Shown here piece after piece: positions 36,601 to 46,910 of a stretch of 64,000 nucleotides of DNA (position 1 is the stretch's first letter; every line of letters begins with the position of its first letter). The stretch lies in assembly GCF_000151665.1 (NCBI RefSeq), contig NW_013171860.1, positions 241,939 through 305,938 on the forward strand. The letters are read 5' to 3'. Under the pieces are notes generated by a model that saw only the letters and a list, made by a program, of their open reading frames with translations, made no database searches and was not told the DNA's origin. A program made the position numbers and the translations under genes. This DNA comes from Blastocystis hominis. Taxonomy: Eukaryota; Sar; Bigyra; Opalinata; Blastocystidae.

Positions 36601-39600
36601 GTGAGATACACGCCCTCCAAAGACAACTTCGCGGAGGTGGAGCGGTACTGCTCCTTCACGAACAGACCCGCAGGAACGGTCACCGACTGCATCTCGCTGG
36701 TCATCTCGAAGGTCAGCTGCACTGCCTCCTCTCCCGCCAGGATCGTCATCATACCCTCGCTCACCACACTCTCGTTCAGCGTCCAGTCCGCAGCAGGCGA
36801 GCGCAGCACGATGTTCTTAGCGCCCAGCGTGTTCGTCTTCATGTCCACCAGATGGACATCGCGCAGCAAGGTCGCATCCACCGACTCGCCAGCCAGCAGA
36901 ATCGGCTCCGACGCGTACGTCGCCGAGGCTACCGCATCGCTCGTCTTGCAGTAGCCAGCGTTCAGCGTGATCGTCGCAGGCACCTCCAAAGCACGCAGGG
37001 CAAGCGTCGTTCTCGAGGGAGTCTCGCTCACGAGATAGGCCTCCATGTTGCTCACCACAGGCTCTCCCCACTCGGCACAAGGAATGGACGTGTCCACCGT
37101 GATCATCTGGAGACGCTTGGAGGAATCGAAGGACACGGTCAGCACAGGAGGGTTGCGGAGATAAATGATCGTGTTGTAGGGGATCATGTTGTACGTCACG
37201 GGAATCAGAGTTGTGTTGGTGGTGTAGGAAATGGCTCCCTCCTCCATGGACACATACACCTCGTTGGCATCGACCGGACGAGGGAACGCGATGCATCGCA
37301 TTCCGTCTTCCTCCTTGTCCTCGGTCGGCAGAATCTGATTGCCAGCAGTCACGTGGATCTTGCTGTGGTCGCGGTAAATGGTGTAGTTGACTCCGAACGT
37401 GAAGCAAATGTGGATCTCCGTATCCAGAACCTTCTCGTACGCCGTGTAATCCATGGGGTACTCCACATACGACACCTTGGGAGCACTCGTGAACCGATCC
37501 TTCTGGCTGGTCAGCCAGTAGGTCACGTTCGTGACCTTGTCAAGAACATGGAAATAGGTGTTCGCGTAACGCGTGAAGTAGTATTCGTTGATCGACATGT
37601 AGTTCACTCCACGAGGCACAGGATACGCAGACTCTCCCACAGCGACGCTGTAGCCCAGAAGCTGGGTGGGCAGCGAGGAATACTCCGAAGTGATGTCCAT
37701 GTAGTCGTTCGTCTGCTCGGCCCACTCCGAAGAAGACCAGTACAATCCGAAGATGAAGCGGATGTGGTCGTAATCGTCATACTGCGAGTCGCTGTGATGA
37801 TTGCCCGTCGTGTAGATGAACAGGTTATCTTGGAAGTCCAGCAAGAAGCCGTGCATTTCGTAGTTGAACGAGTAGTCGTTCGACACATTCGCGGGAATCT
37901 GGCGATCCAAATGCTGCGTCATGGCCACGTAGCTCCAGGACACCACCGTTCCAGCCTCCGTATCCTTCTTCGGGGTCCAGCTGATGCAGCCATCCGTTCC
38001 GTGATCGATGAAGCCGATCAGGTCGCTCACCCATCCAGAATCCGTGAAGAAGATCTTATCCCACGTGAACACCTTTCGAAGCGGAACGAAATCAAACTCG
38101 GGCGAGTAGTACGAGTTCACACGCACGATCACGATATCGCCGGGATTGAAGGCGGGATCGTACGCGAACTTGAACTGCGACTCCGTAAACTCGACAATGA
38201 AGGCTCCATCGCACGTCACTCGGTCCTCATGGATCTCGATCACGTGGTGATCGATGGTGTAGGTATGCACATCCACAACTACGCCATTGGATTGCCGACT
38301 CACGACCATGTGCACGTTGTGATCGGACGTGAACGCGTTCGAGAAGTCGCAGCGACTCGTCGGCATGTCGGAGCTCAGCAGGAATTCCAGACGGAAGTTG
38401 TCGCTGGGCAGGATGTAGGTCTCGTTCTGCGAGGGAGCACCCAGATTCTCCTGCGACAGCTGGAGCACCATCGTGATACGCGAAATGAAGATGTTCACCG
38501 GGGTCTGCTGCTTCACAGGAGCTCCCGAAATCGAGGTCACCACGTCGTGGTTCAGCGAGACATCAAACTGCGCAGTGTCCTGCACGATGCAGAGCGTAAC
38601 GTCCATAGCCAGATGGCTCGGGTCCATGACAAAGTTCTTCTGCTCCACAGCGACATTCGAGACATTGTATGACAGCACGTTCTCGCTCGAGGCCTTCACC
38701 GGCGAGTCAAACGTCACATGCACAGCCGCGCAGCCCTCGCTTCCGCGTGTGTACGTCAGCGAGTAGGTGGGCTGAGGAACCTTCACCACCATAATCGAAG
38801 AGCGCGTGGGGTAGTTGAGGACACTGCACGTGCTCGGAACAAAGCCCACGAAGTCGATCACTCCAGGAGCCGCTCCATCCACCAGCACGCCGAGCAGCTC
38901 CGTTCCCTCGATCGACAGATCGATATTCTCGCCACGGAACGACAAGTCGTTCACCTGGCAGCCGTTCTCCGTAAAGCCAGACACGTCCACCACAAAGGAA
39001 TCCTCCGATACAAACAGGTCTTCGTTCGAGCTCCAGCCCTGTAGGGTTCGCGAGCTGGACATGATTCTGCCCACGTTGATAGGAATCACGTTCTGCGTGT
39101 TCGATCTCTGGCCCCAGTACGAATACAGCACGCCAGCCTTGATCTCAATGTTGCTCTGGCCGACGCTTGTCGGGTTCAGCACGAACACGTCCACTAAGTA
39201 AGCATCACTAGAGGTTACAGGGCGCAGACGTCGCTACATTGTCGTTTGAACTTTCACAACTTTCAAACAGTCGGGGAAAGTAGCGATTTCGGAAACATTG
39301 GTCACATGCTGAAGGACGGTCCAGCCTCCATCAATGCGAACAGTTGCAAAATCAGGAACTTCAGAGATGTCACCGATAGAAGCCTTCACATCCACACTCT
39401 GAGCAATGTAGCTGTCTACAGTTCAAGTTCGCGCGGCAGAACCTACAGGAAGCAGAAACACTATACTCGGGAGAGAGCTCACTACCAGATCTAAACGCTC
39501 CCTCGCCCAGAAGTAAGGTAATCATTCCGATTGTTTTGTCCTCAACTTCAGCAGTAATCACAAACTCTGTAGACTCTCCAGAGGACGGAGACAACGAAAC

Positions 39601-39759
39601 AAATCTAGGAACAAACACTCTAGCAGCATTTTCTAAAACAGCAGGTTCTGAAAAGGTACAGCGAAAGGACACCGTTCTCGAATATTGGTCCATATTCGGT
39701 GCCTCGCACTGCACTGACAATGCAGAAACTGCAGCACATATGACTAACGTAACAATCAA
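27648..39759 (-). CDS. Giant secreted Ig-like/FN3 repeat protein, 4,016 residues
   Basis: Predicted secreted or surface adhesin-like protein. Start ATG 39759 gives a signal peptide (MIVTLVICAAVSALS). Two introns (39416-39446, 31 nt; 39208-39237, 30 nt) are followed by one uninterrupted exon of 11,560 bases; total coding length 12,051, divisible by three. Most of the chain is a series of about 100-residue beta-rich units with a recurring D-x-x-GN turn (DSYGN, DDYGN, DFAGN, DLVGN, DAYGN, DLAGN, DLYGN, DSAGN), typical of bacterial-type Ig-like domains. FN3-like modules lie at about residues 3120-3500 (TATTATVEYSG, LEPDTLYQLSLVARN), and two SbsA/Big_5-like domains at about 3755-3975 (MPKNGAES, FPANGQQHVP). 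The end is a Cys signature, C-x12-CxC-x6-CxCxC-GE, shared with the gene at 44023-45399. No C-terminal membrane helix is seen. GC-rich throughout. Stop TAG 27648-27650. Confidence 0.85.
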
Positions 39760-39967
39760 AGTCTAGAATGTCAGACACCGCCCAAGCGGGCAAAGAAACC
39801 TACCGAGTGCATATTTCTCTTCTTAAATTGTCAATATCAGCTAAATATGGAAGAAATCAACCAAAATAACGAACCGAGTGGTTCAAATAACTGGCGCAAA
39901 ATGGAAAAATCCCCGCTCACCACAACTTTAAACACTTTACCCGTTTTTCTTTCTAACAAACAGAACA
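39760..39967. promoter_or_regulatory. Upstream region of the giant gene
   Basis: About 200 bases between the EngA stop and the giant gene's start, both on the minus strand. It includes EngA's TGTTTGTT (39955-39962). No further element was recognised. Confidence 0.5.
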
Positions 39968-42022
39968 TCAACTAGTGAGATGAATTACCCCTTCGCTTTG
40001 CTGCTGCCGCTGCTGCTGATGCGTGATTCTATTCTTCAAAATCCCTCCATTCCGTACTGTGTAAGGATTCTCTGAAGCCCGCACAAAAATCCGGACCGGC
40101 ACTCCGTTCAGATTGAACTCTTCTCGCAGGCAGGAGCACAAGTAACGCAAATAGGTTGCATCCAGTTCTTTCACATTGCAAAACAACACAAAGCTTGGCG
40201 GTCGCGCCTTTGTCTGCGTGATATACCTACACAAACATAACCAATGTATTCCCATCCATACTTCAACTTCACTTCCTTGCCCGATTTCGTTCGAGGAGGA
40301 GGATGGCGGAAGGAAATTGCATCGAGCCATCGATTCAGAATTCCTGTCGAGATGCGGGTCCGCCATCGGTCAAAAACATCAAGCGCCAGCGGGAAGACAG
40401 CATCGGTTCCCCTTCCATAGAGTGCCGAAACGACGATCGAAGGAACGTGTCCAGCCTACTTCCACAACGCGACTCTGCCGCCTACCTGAGGCACGAATCG
40501 ATCCATGTATTGGACAAGCTGCTTTTTGGCGGCTGCGGGCGACTGCATCACGTCGCTTTTGTTGAGAATCACGAAGAGTCCGCGGCCCTTATCGAGGACC
40601 TCCTTCGCGAGAGCGAGATCGTGTTTGGTGAGGAGGCGACTGCCGTCCAAAATAAGAGCGACGACGTGCGAATAGTCGAGTTGTTTGTGAGCGTGGAAGA
40701 CGCTGAGCGAGTTCAGAGAGGGCGGCAAAACGCCGTCGGCCTTGGGGATTCCGGGCGTGTCGACGACGCGGATACGTCGATTGTGGAATTCGATCTCCGT
40801 GCTCACCGTGTCGCGTGTGAGTCCCGGAATACTCCCCGTAATGAACCGATCTGTCTTCAAAAGAGTGTTGAGAAGCGTCGATTTCCCGCTGTTTGGGATG
40901 CCCAAAATCGTCAGCTGCAAGATCTCATCATCCAGATCGCGCGTGTTCTTTTCGTTACTCGGCTCGCTCGATTCTACCATGTCCACGTTCGTTCGCACGC
41001 GATATCCCTGCCGGCTCCGCGACGCCTTCGCTTCCCTTGCCTCCAGAATCTTCGCGTAGCGCTCTCGCTCCGCGGCTTTGTTCAGATTGATCAAATCGCC
41101 GAACGGCTGCAGCACTTCGAACAGATCCAGCAAGCCCTCGCCGTGCTCCGCGGAAACGCCCACAGGCTCGCCCAGACCCAGCTGGTACACTTCAGATTTG
41201 AGTTCTTCCCAGGGCGGGCAGTTTCCATTGTCGTCTGTGTGGGAGAAAATGCCTTCGGTCTGCTCGTGGGAAAGTGGAAAAGAGGTACCTTGTTGACTAC
41301 GACGAAGATTCGGGAATGCAGCGATTTCTGCTTCTTTCGGAGCCATCTGGGGTTGAGACAAAAAGCGGAAACGGGTACGAGGCGATGGCGCGGTCTTCGT
41401 TCGTCACCCCGACCTTGCCGTCGAGGAGGAAGAACAGAACATCCGCTTTTTCCACGGCGTATTCCGTTTGTTTGTTGATTTGCTGCTCGATTCTAGGCAA
41501 TAAGGCAAGTATTGAGCGGGATACAGGCTGATGTTTTTGTTTTCAGGAACATACCCTCCGGTGTCGATCAGAGTAAACTCCAGACCCGAGATATGCCCTT
41601 TTCCCTCACGACGATCACGCGTTGTTCCAGCTTCTTTGCTCACCAGTGCATCGCGTCTGCCCACGAGTCGATTGAACAAAGTAGACTTCCCGACGTTGGT
41701 TCGTCCAACCAGAGCAACCGAAAAGTGGTTCAGCTGGACCACTTTGTCGTTCCTTTCCTTTTTCTCCTTTTTTTGTTTCAAACTAGTGCCAATAGAGTAC
41801 CAAAACATACTCAATCTTCATGTACTGCTCATGATTCGATCCTATGAATCTCCTCTGAGTTGCAGTCGATAGAAAAGAAGAGTAGGCTGTTACACGATCC
41901 CAAACAACCGAAGAACACGGAAAACATCCCAGTCTCGAGATTCCTCTCCCAGAATGAATGGGTCTAATGCAACGAGCGAGTCTGAACGATTTGGCTCCAG
42001 TTCTGCCGAAAAGACAAAACAT
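39968..42022 (-). CDS. der: EngA/Der tandem GTPase, probably organellar
   Basis: Double-GTPase ribosome-assembly factor of bacterial type. First G domain: [19 protein letters not shown] and [14 protein letters not shown]; second: [30 protein letters not shown] and VILNKSDVM; then a KH-like C-terminal part ([44 protein letters not shown]). Start ATG 42022 gives a basic, Arg-rich leader ([27 protein letters not shown]) lacking acidic residues, as expected of a mitochondrial-type presequence. A 28-nt intron joins the leader to [13 protein letters not shown]. The genomic TGA is at 39968-39970, five bases before the motif. In bacteria Der matures the large ribosomal subunit; here a role in the organelle's ribosome is inference. 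Confidence 0.87.
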
Positions 42023-42107
42023 GTCTGGCACTCTGAACCAAATCGAGCGAAATACCCATTTTAAATCAATACCTATCACCTTGATGCAACAAACAAGCGG
42101 TCACAAC
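42023..42107. other. 85-bp spacer between GT49 end and EngA start
   Basis: Contains the GT49 gene's TGTTTGTT (42088-42095) and EngA's leader. The two genes are in the same direction with almost no spacer. Confidence 0.6.
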
Positions 42108-43866
42108 TTAATACTTCTTCAAATTTTCTTTCAGTTCAATTCCCGCATCCCGTCGCAACTGCTTCCACTTTATGCAATCGAACAACTTCATCCCGTTAAC
42201 CACACCACTCAGCTTGTCCACGATGGCACCCAATCCCGACTGCGTCGAGTCCCAAAACTGGCCAAACTCCATAAAATCCTTCGCGTTTTCCTCCGACCCC
42301 TCGCAGTTCGGATTCTGCACCTCATACGACGGCAGCATGCTCAGCGTGTACGCCTCGTACTGCTTCTTGACGTCCTCGTTCTGCCGGAACACGCGCGTCT
42401 GGATGGTTCTACGCTCGACTCCCTCGCCTATCCGCACGACTCCAAGCTGGTATCCACGAAATACGACCCCAGCAACAGATGGAACACGTAGCCTTCATGC
42501 CGCAGATACTCCGTCAGCTGCGTCGAGTCGAACCCGGGCGTGACGAAATCCTCGTCGTACGGAATATCGAACGAGTTGTGGCGACGCATGTAGAAACTAT
42601 CCGTCAATCGGGGAAACTGGGGAAACTAGTCATCCAGAGGCTCCATGCAGGACAGTTTCCGCATATAGTACTTGTCCTTATTCGGCTCAAACCACGATTT
42701 CTATTCTGAACCGCGGGACCCTGGCCTACCATAAGGAACTTTCCCCGCGGGAAGCACTTTTTGGCGCGTAAACAGGCGGCCGCGTCGTTCAGAGTCTCGT
42801 GATCGCTATGTTTGAGAGGCGTTTTGTTCGGACTTTTCTCCGTAAAAGGCGGGAATGGCGACCAAATGGATGGGCTCGTAGAGCACGCTGAGCGGAATCT
42901 GGCGAAGCCGCGTGTAGAGATTGGCGGAGGGCAGCATGGAGGGCTCGATCTCGATGAAGTGCGTGGTGAAGACGGTCGAGATGGCGACGTTGCGGAGGAA
43001 ATTGGCGGGGAAGACCGCGTTGTAGAAGTCGCTGTAGACCACGGTGATGGTCATCTGGCTCAGAGGGAGGGACTTGAGCGCTTCGAGGACGGTGGAGTGG
43101 GAGGAGGCGTAGGGACCAGCGAAGACGCAGAGATTCACGGGACTAGAGATTAGAAAATAAAAAGAGAAAGAGAGAGAGATACCCTTGCCACAGCGTGGGA
43201 AGGACGGACATGCTAGATAGTTTGTCGATTCTGAGGTAACAAAAAAAGACAAAAAAATACTCAAGAACACTCACCAGAGTGATGTCGTACGGGAACGCAT
43301 CGTTGTGGATAACTGGGTTCAAAAGAGAGAAGAAAAAGAGTTACAGTTCTTAGGTTTCACGTAAGCTTGCTCCCCTTTCACTGTATACACCTTAATGGTC
43401 GCGGAATAACGAATCAAGCTTGCAACATCGATAGTTTCCTCTGTTATCGAGCTGGCGATCAACCCCGTCTGTTTCGCTCGCTCATACACGGCTCGACGCA
43501 CCATTTTGGGAACGAACGACGTATCAAGGCGCTTTGGAGGCTTCTCTCTTTCTCCGATCACAACTCGGATCGGTCTCTTAGCTTCCTGAGAGACCAGTTG
43601 AAAACCATCCTTGTTCGCATCAGAAACATACATCTTGTTTTGGAATTTGCTGATAGGCTCCTGGAACAGCTTCAACTTGGCTGTCAAAGACTAGCATCAC
43701 ACCAAAACACGAACCACTACATTTTCCGGGAGGGAGCGCAATAGTACATTCAGAAAAACGACGATCGAGCACACTAAGATTCTTGGGCATTACGAAACAT
43801 AGAAAACTCATACAGGTCCATGATCAGATTCACGATTGAGTACTGTCCATTCGAGTTTTTCGCCAT
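42108..43866 (-). CDS. LARGE/B4GAT1-like glycosyltransferase (GT49), type II membrane
   Basis: Golgi glycosyltransferase resembling the GT49 domain of LARGE, which adds glucuronic acid in matriglycan-type chains. ATG 43866 gives a short cytosolic part (MAKNSNGQYSIVNLIMD) and one membrane anchor (LILVCSIVVFLNVLL) formed across a 32-nt intron. The catalytic region follows: DITLIDKLSSMSVLPTLWQGPVNLCVFAG, then FPANFLRNVAISTVFTTHFIEIEPSMLPSANLYTRL, and the C-terminal RHNSFDIPYDEDFVTPGFDSTQL. The DxD motif expected near 'FIEIEPS' is replaced by ExE (EIE), so metal binding is questionable. The LARGE order (start of domain, NxLRN, Y-DE-F) is kept. Introns of 30-44 nt. Stop TAA 42108-42110. Confidence 0.8.
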
Positions 43867-44022
43867 CTTGTCTCTCAACTCTTTGAATGAGTTTCGGGTT
43901 GAAACTCCAAGAAGCGTTTCATGAGTGTCCCAATTCCAGTGTATTTTTAGGTTCTGTTAGGGACCATATATAGCTCTCCGTCCGTATATTATTGATAATC
44001 CGTTAGTAAGAGACACGAAACG
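43867..44022. promoter_or_regulatory. Divergent promoter region (GT49 / small Ig-like protein)
   Basis: 156 bases between divergent start codons; contains a tatata stretch near 43965-43990. It could co-regulate a glycosyltransferase with a secreted protein (inference). Confidence 0.5.
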
Positions 44023-45399
44023 ATGAGCTCAAAGCTGTTAGTTGCTTTGTTTTGTCTGTCATCTGTTGCTTATGCAGCGTGTAATGCGGATGATGTGACC
44101 TGTGAAGATCCCATCCGGTTTGAACAAAGTACTTGCTGTCGCGAAAATTGTGATGAGTAGACCCGTCTAATTTTTATATTTCAAAGTATTCTCCTTATTA
44201 TGGAGAGACAGACGTTCTTCTTGATACGACGTTCCAACTCCAGTTCACCGATTCCATTTATATTTCTGAGGGACTGGATCATTACTTTTTCCTTCTAAAC
44301 CAGTTTAGTGGAGTGTCGACCGAACTCCCTGCTAGTTGCATAAATGTGGTGAGCGGACACACGCTGGAGATCTCCGTTATGGCTTGTTTGGGAGATATTC
44401 TCGAGGCTAACACCGTGTATGTTCTTTATATTTCCCAGCGTCTCAACGACACTGGCATTCAAACTTTGTCGAGCGTGAAGGGAATCAGTTTGAGCGAAGC
44501 CGCTTTCGGCCTCCAGTACAAGAGCATTTCGTTCCGCACCATTCAGCGTATATTTCGATTCTCCGTTTCAGTTCTAGACATTTCTGCGGACGTCGTTCCC
44601 GAGAAGTGCTCTCCCGCCTTCGGATCGACCAATGTTCCCCTGAAGCCGGTCATCACGATCGCGTTCAGCTCTGCTGTGCATCTGGGCGTTGGAACCATCG
44701 AGCTTCGTTCGTCCACGCACCACCCCTCGGCGTCCGTGACGGTGGATGTGTCGGACAAGACACACGTGGTGCTGGGCGAAGATCTGAAGTCCCTGCAGGT
44801 CTACGACGTGTCTCTGATGGGCAACGAGCAATACCAAGTGCTGTTTGACGCTGGAATCGTGCTGAGCGCGAGCGGAAGCAAGTGCGGAACGACGGACGCG
44901 TTCGTGTTCACGACGGAGCCTGGTAGGTCGCGTGGAAGCCGTGTGTAAATTGGCAGATGTGGAGAAGCCGTTCATCAAGATCATCAGTCCTGCCAACTTC
45001 AAAACGGGTCTTCCGAAGAATCTCCGCGTGTACGTGGTGTTCAGCGAGAGCGTCCGACCCAACGTGGGCATGATCAGTTTCCTCTCGGAGAAGGAGGAAG
45101 TGGCGGTGAACGTGCAGAGCAGCGGAGAAGTGCGCTGCGAGGGCGACACGTGCACGATTCAGCCGAACGGAGGCTTCCCTGCGGGGACCTACGAGATGTC
45201 GTTCAGTGAGTCGACGTTCGTGGATCAGTCGGGGAACACGCTGGTGGAGGGCGTGGCCTCGCATGTGTTCTCGGTGACCGAGGAGAGCTGTGGAATGGCG
45301 TTCCTGAGCGTGAACGAAGGCGAAGAGTGCTTCTGTCAGAGCTTGGAGAACCAGTGTCAGTGTCGATGTGGAGAGACATACTTCGTTAAGGACTACTAA
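44023..45399 (+). CDS. Small secreted Ig-like protein, relative of the giant protein
   Basis: About 410 residues. Start ATG 44023 gives a signal peptide, MSSKLLVALFCLSSVAYA. The first intron that keeps frame is 32 nt (gtacttg...gagtag, about 44130-44161), leading to NPSNFYISKYSPYYGETD. Two domains of SbsA/Big_5 Ig-like type follow: VPEKCSPAFGSTNVPLKPVITIAFSSAV and ISPANFKTGLPKNLRVYVVFSESVRPN, each ending in D-x-x-GN-like turns (FVDQSGNTLVEG). The C-terminus carries C-x12-CxC-x6-CxCxC-GE (GEECFCQSLENQCQCRCGE), the same spacing as the giant protein at 27648-39759. Other introns: 30 nt at about 44549, 34 nt at about 44922. Stop TAA 45397-45399; TGTTTGTTGGAAACA at 45428-45442. Secreted or surface location is likely; function unknown. 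Confidence 0.78.
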
Positions 45400-45408
45400 A
45401 TGTCATAC

Positions 45409-46910
45409 TCACTGTATTTCTATCGAGTGTTTGTTGGAAACAGAATAGGCTCCAAGCGAATGGACTCGCTCATACAAGCTTAGAAACTGCGCAGTGAGCT
45501 TGCTTCGGTTCAAGTCGCAGCTTTGATCGGACTGGTTGTCGAGTGAATCGGTGGATGAATGCGTGGATGAGCTATTCAAAGAATGGATGGATGAGCTATC
45601 CGAAGAATGCGTGGATGAACTATTCAAAGAATGGATGGATGAACTATCCGAAGAACTCTCTGATTCGCTCTCAGTCTGCGTCTCCAGTCCGTTCTCACTT
45701 CGTTTCAACTGCCTCTCGTCTTCGTTCATTGCTCTCCGTTCCTGTTCAAAGAACAGCAGCTCCAGCTCCACTACAGTACTGAACGCTTGCTGCACTTTCT
45801 CTCCCAGCTCCTTTTTCAGCACCGAAACCAGCAGTTTCTTCTGCTGAAAAGCTTCTCTACTCTTCAGATTCGCTCTCTTCGCTCACTTTGGACAGCCGAC
45901 ACCGCGACGGCGCAAGGCTCGACGCCATTTCTCTGGATTCGATCCACACTGGTCCTCCACGATCTCTTCAGGCGAGTGGAACAGCTGGATGTATCCATTC
46001 ACGTGGGCTTCCCCGCGGATATGAAACAGTATGATCGCCTCCAGCTCGTTCACCAAGGCAGATCGAGGCTTGTCGCCTACCACGCCGTCGTTCTCTTGGA
46101 TGCTCCGAGCGAGCTCTTCGCGTGGCATGCATGCAGGGAAGTTCATTGAAAGATACTCCATGTCTTCGAGATTTGCTTCGGGAAGCTCGTTTTGCATGAG
46201 TAGATAGATCAGGGTGGACTGGGTGGATAAAGGAAAGCAGAATGGAACGCAAAAGATATTATACAGATTTATACAAAAGGTAGAGTCTCTCAATCTCCAT
46301 TGGATCGAAGGGATCGAATGAATCCACTGAAAAATCGAGGCCTTGCTTTGAAAAGTACAATAGACTGCTTACCCACGTTGTTCATTCGCTTTATTAGGTG
46401 CTCACACCAGACTTTGGATACAAGAGTGCGTAACTCCTCATCTGAATATTTACAATCATAATCTAGAATCTGTCAAACCAAAATAGCATAATACTGTCTC
46501 TGGAAAAAACTGAAATCTCCTCAGACTCATATGGAATGTCGATCGAACCATGGCGACACTTCTTGTGCTTCCGGTTCTTTTTCTTTTCACTGGATCTGGG
46601 TTGGTGGATTCTCATGGTAAAAGAATACCGAAAAACATACTGCTTCTGCTTACAGGCTATGATATTGAGACGCGATGCTTCTTGGTACAACTGTTCTATC
46701 GATAACTAGAAATGATCCAAAAGATCAGGTCGCACTTTTCCTATCTGACTTGGTTTTCTCTGAAACATCAATATCACAGGAGTCTAGATATCAAATGATT
46801 TCCCAGTATCCAACATTATGTTGATAGTCAATGGCTGCTGGAGCAAAATCGAACGAAACATGCCGATTTCGAACTCTCTCCCTATCTGGTTCTTCCACAA
46901 GACACTCCAT
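45409..46910 (-). CDS. Unrecognised multi-exon protein with Ser-rich repeats
   Basis: I do not recognise this family. A consistent model starts at ATG 46910 (MECLVEEPDRERVRN), uses introns of 31, 30, 30, 32, 31, 46 and 30 nt, and gives about 400 residues without internal stops. The N-terminal half has basic patches (EKKKNRKHKK), the middle is helical (EELRTLVSKVWCEHLIKRM, ALVNELEAIILFHIRG), then a coiled-coil-like stretch (KKLLVSVLKKELGEKVQQAFSTVVELELLFFEQERR), then Ser/Asp/His repeats (SSIHSLNSSSTHSSD). It has no signal peptide. The encoded stop (45409-45411) is only 10 bases from the opposing gene's stop. A motif variant TGTTTCCA lies in the frame at 45442-45435, with T45447 in codon position 1 at -5, so the protein may end earlier by polyadenylation. 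Confidence 0.6.
45428..45442. terminator. TGTTTGTTGGAAACA, imperfect palindromic 3' element
   Basis: Plus-strand TGTTTGTT serves the small Ig-like gene. The reverse strand reads TGTTTCC, a degenerate copy that would serve the orphan gene. The same extended sequence (TGTTTGTTGGAAACA) also follows the ENTH gene at 14807-14821, where there is no convergent partner, so the GGAAACA half may have a role of its own. Confidence 0.55.
45557..45652 (-). repeat. Two 48-nt coding tandem copies
   Basis: 45557-45604 and 45605-45652 are direct copies differing at two positions. On the minus strand they encode SSxHSLNSSSTHSSDS-type repeats of the orphan protein. Confidence 0.9.

Noticed and set aside
27879-38672. 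Very long open frames on the plus strand opposite the giant gene (27879-32459 and 32637-38672).
   Set aside because: They mirror the codon pattern of the GC-rich minus-strand gene, are His/Arg/Leu-rich with no known domain, and lack a signal peptide, introns or 3' motif at their ends.
45557-45652. Direct repeats considered as a CRISPR array.
   Set aside because: Only two adjacent 48-nt copies without spacers, in frame in a protein gene.
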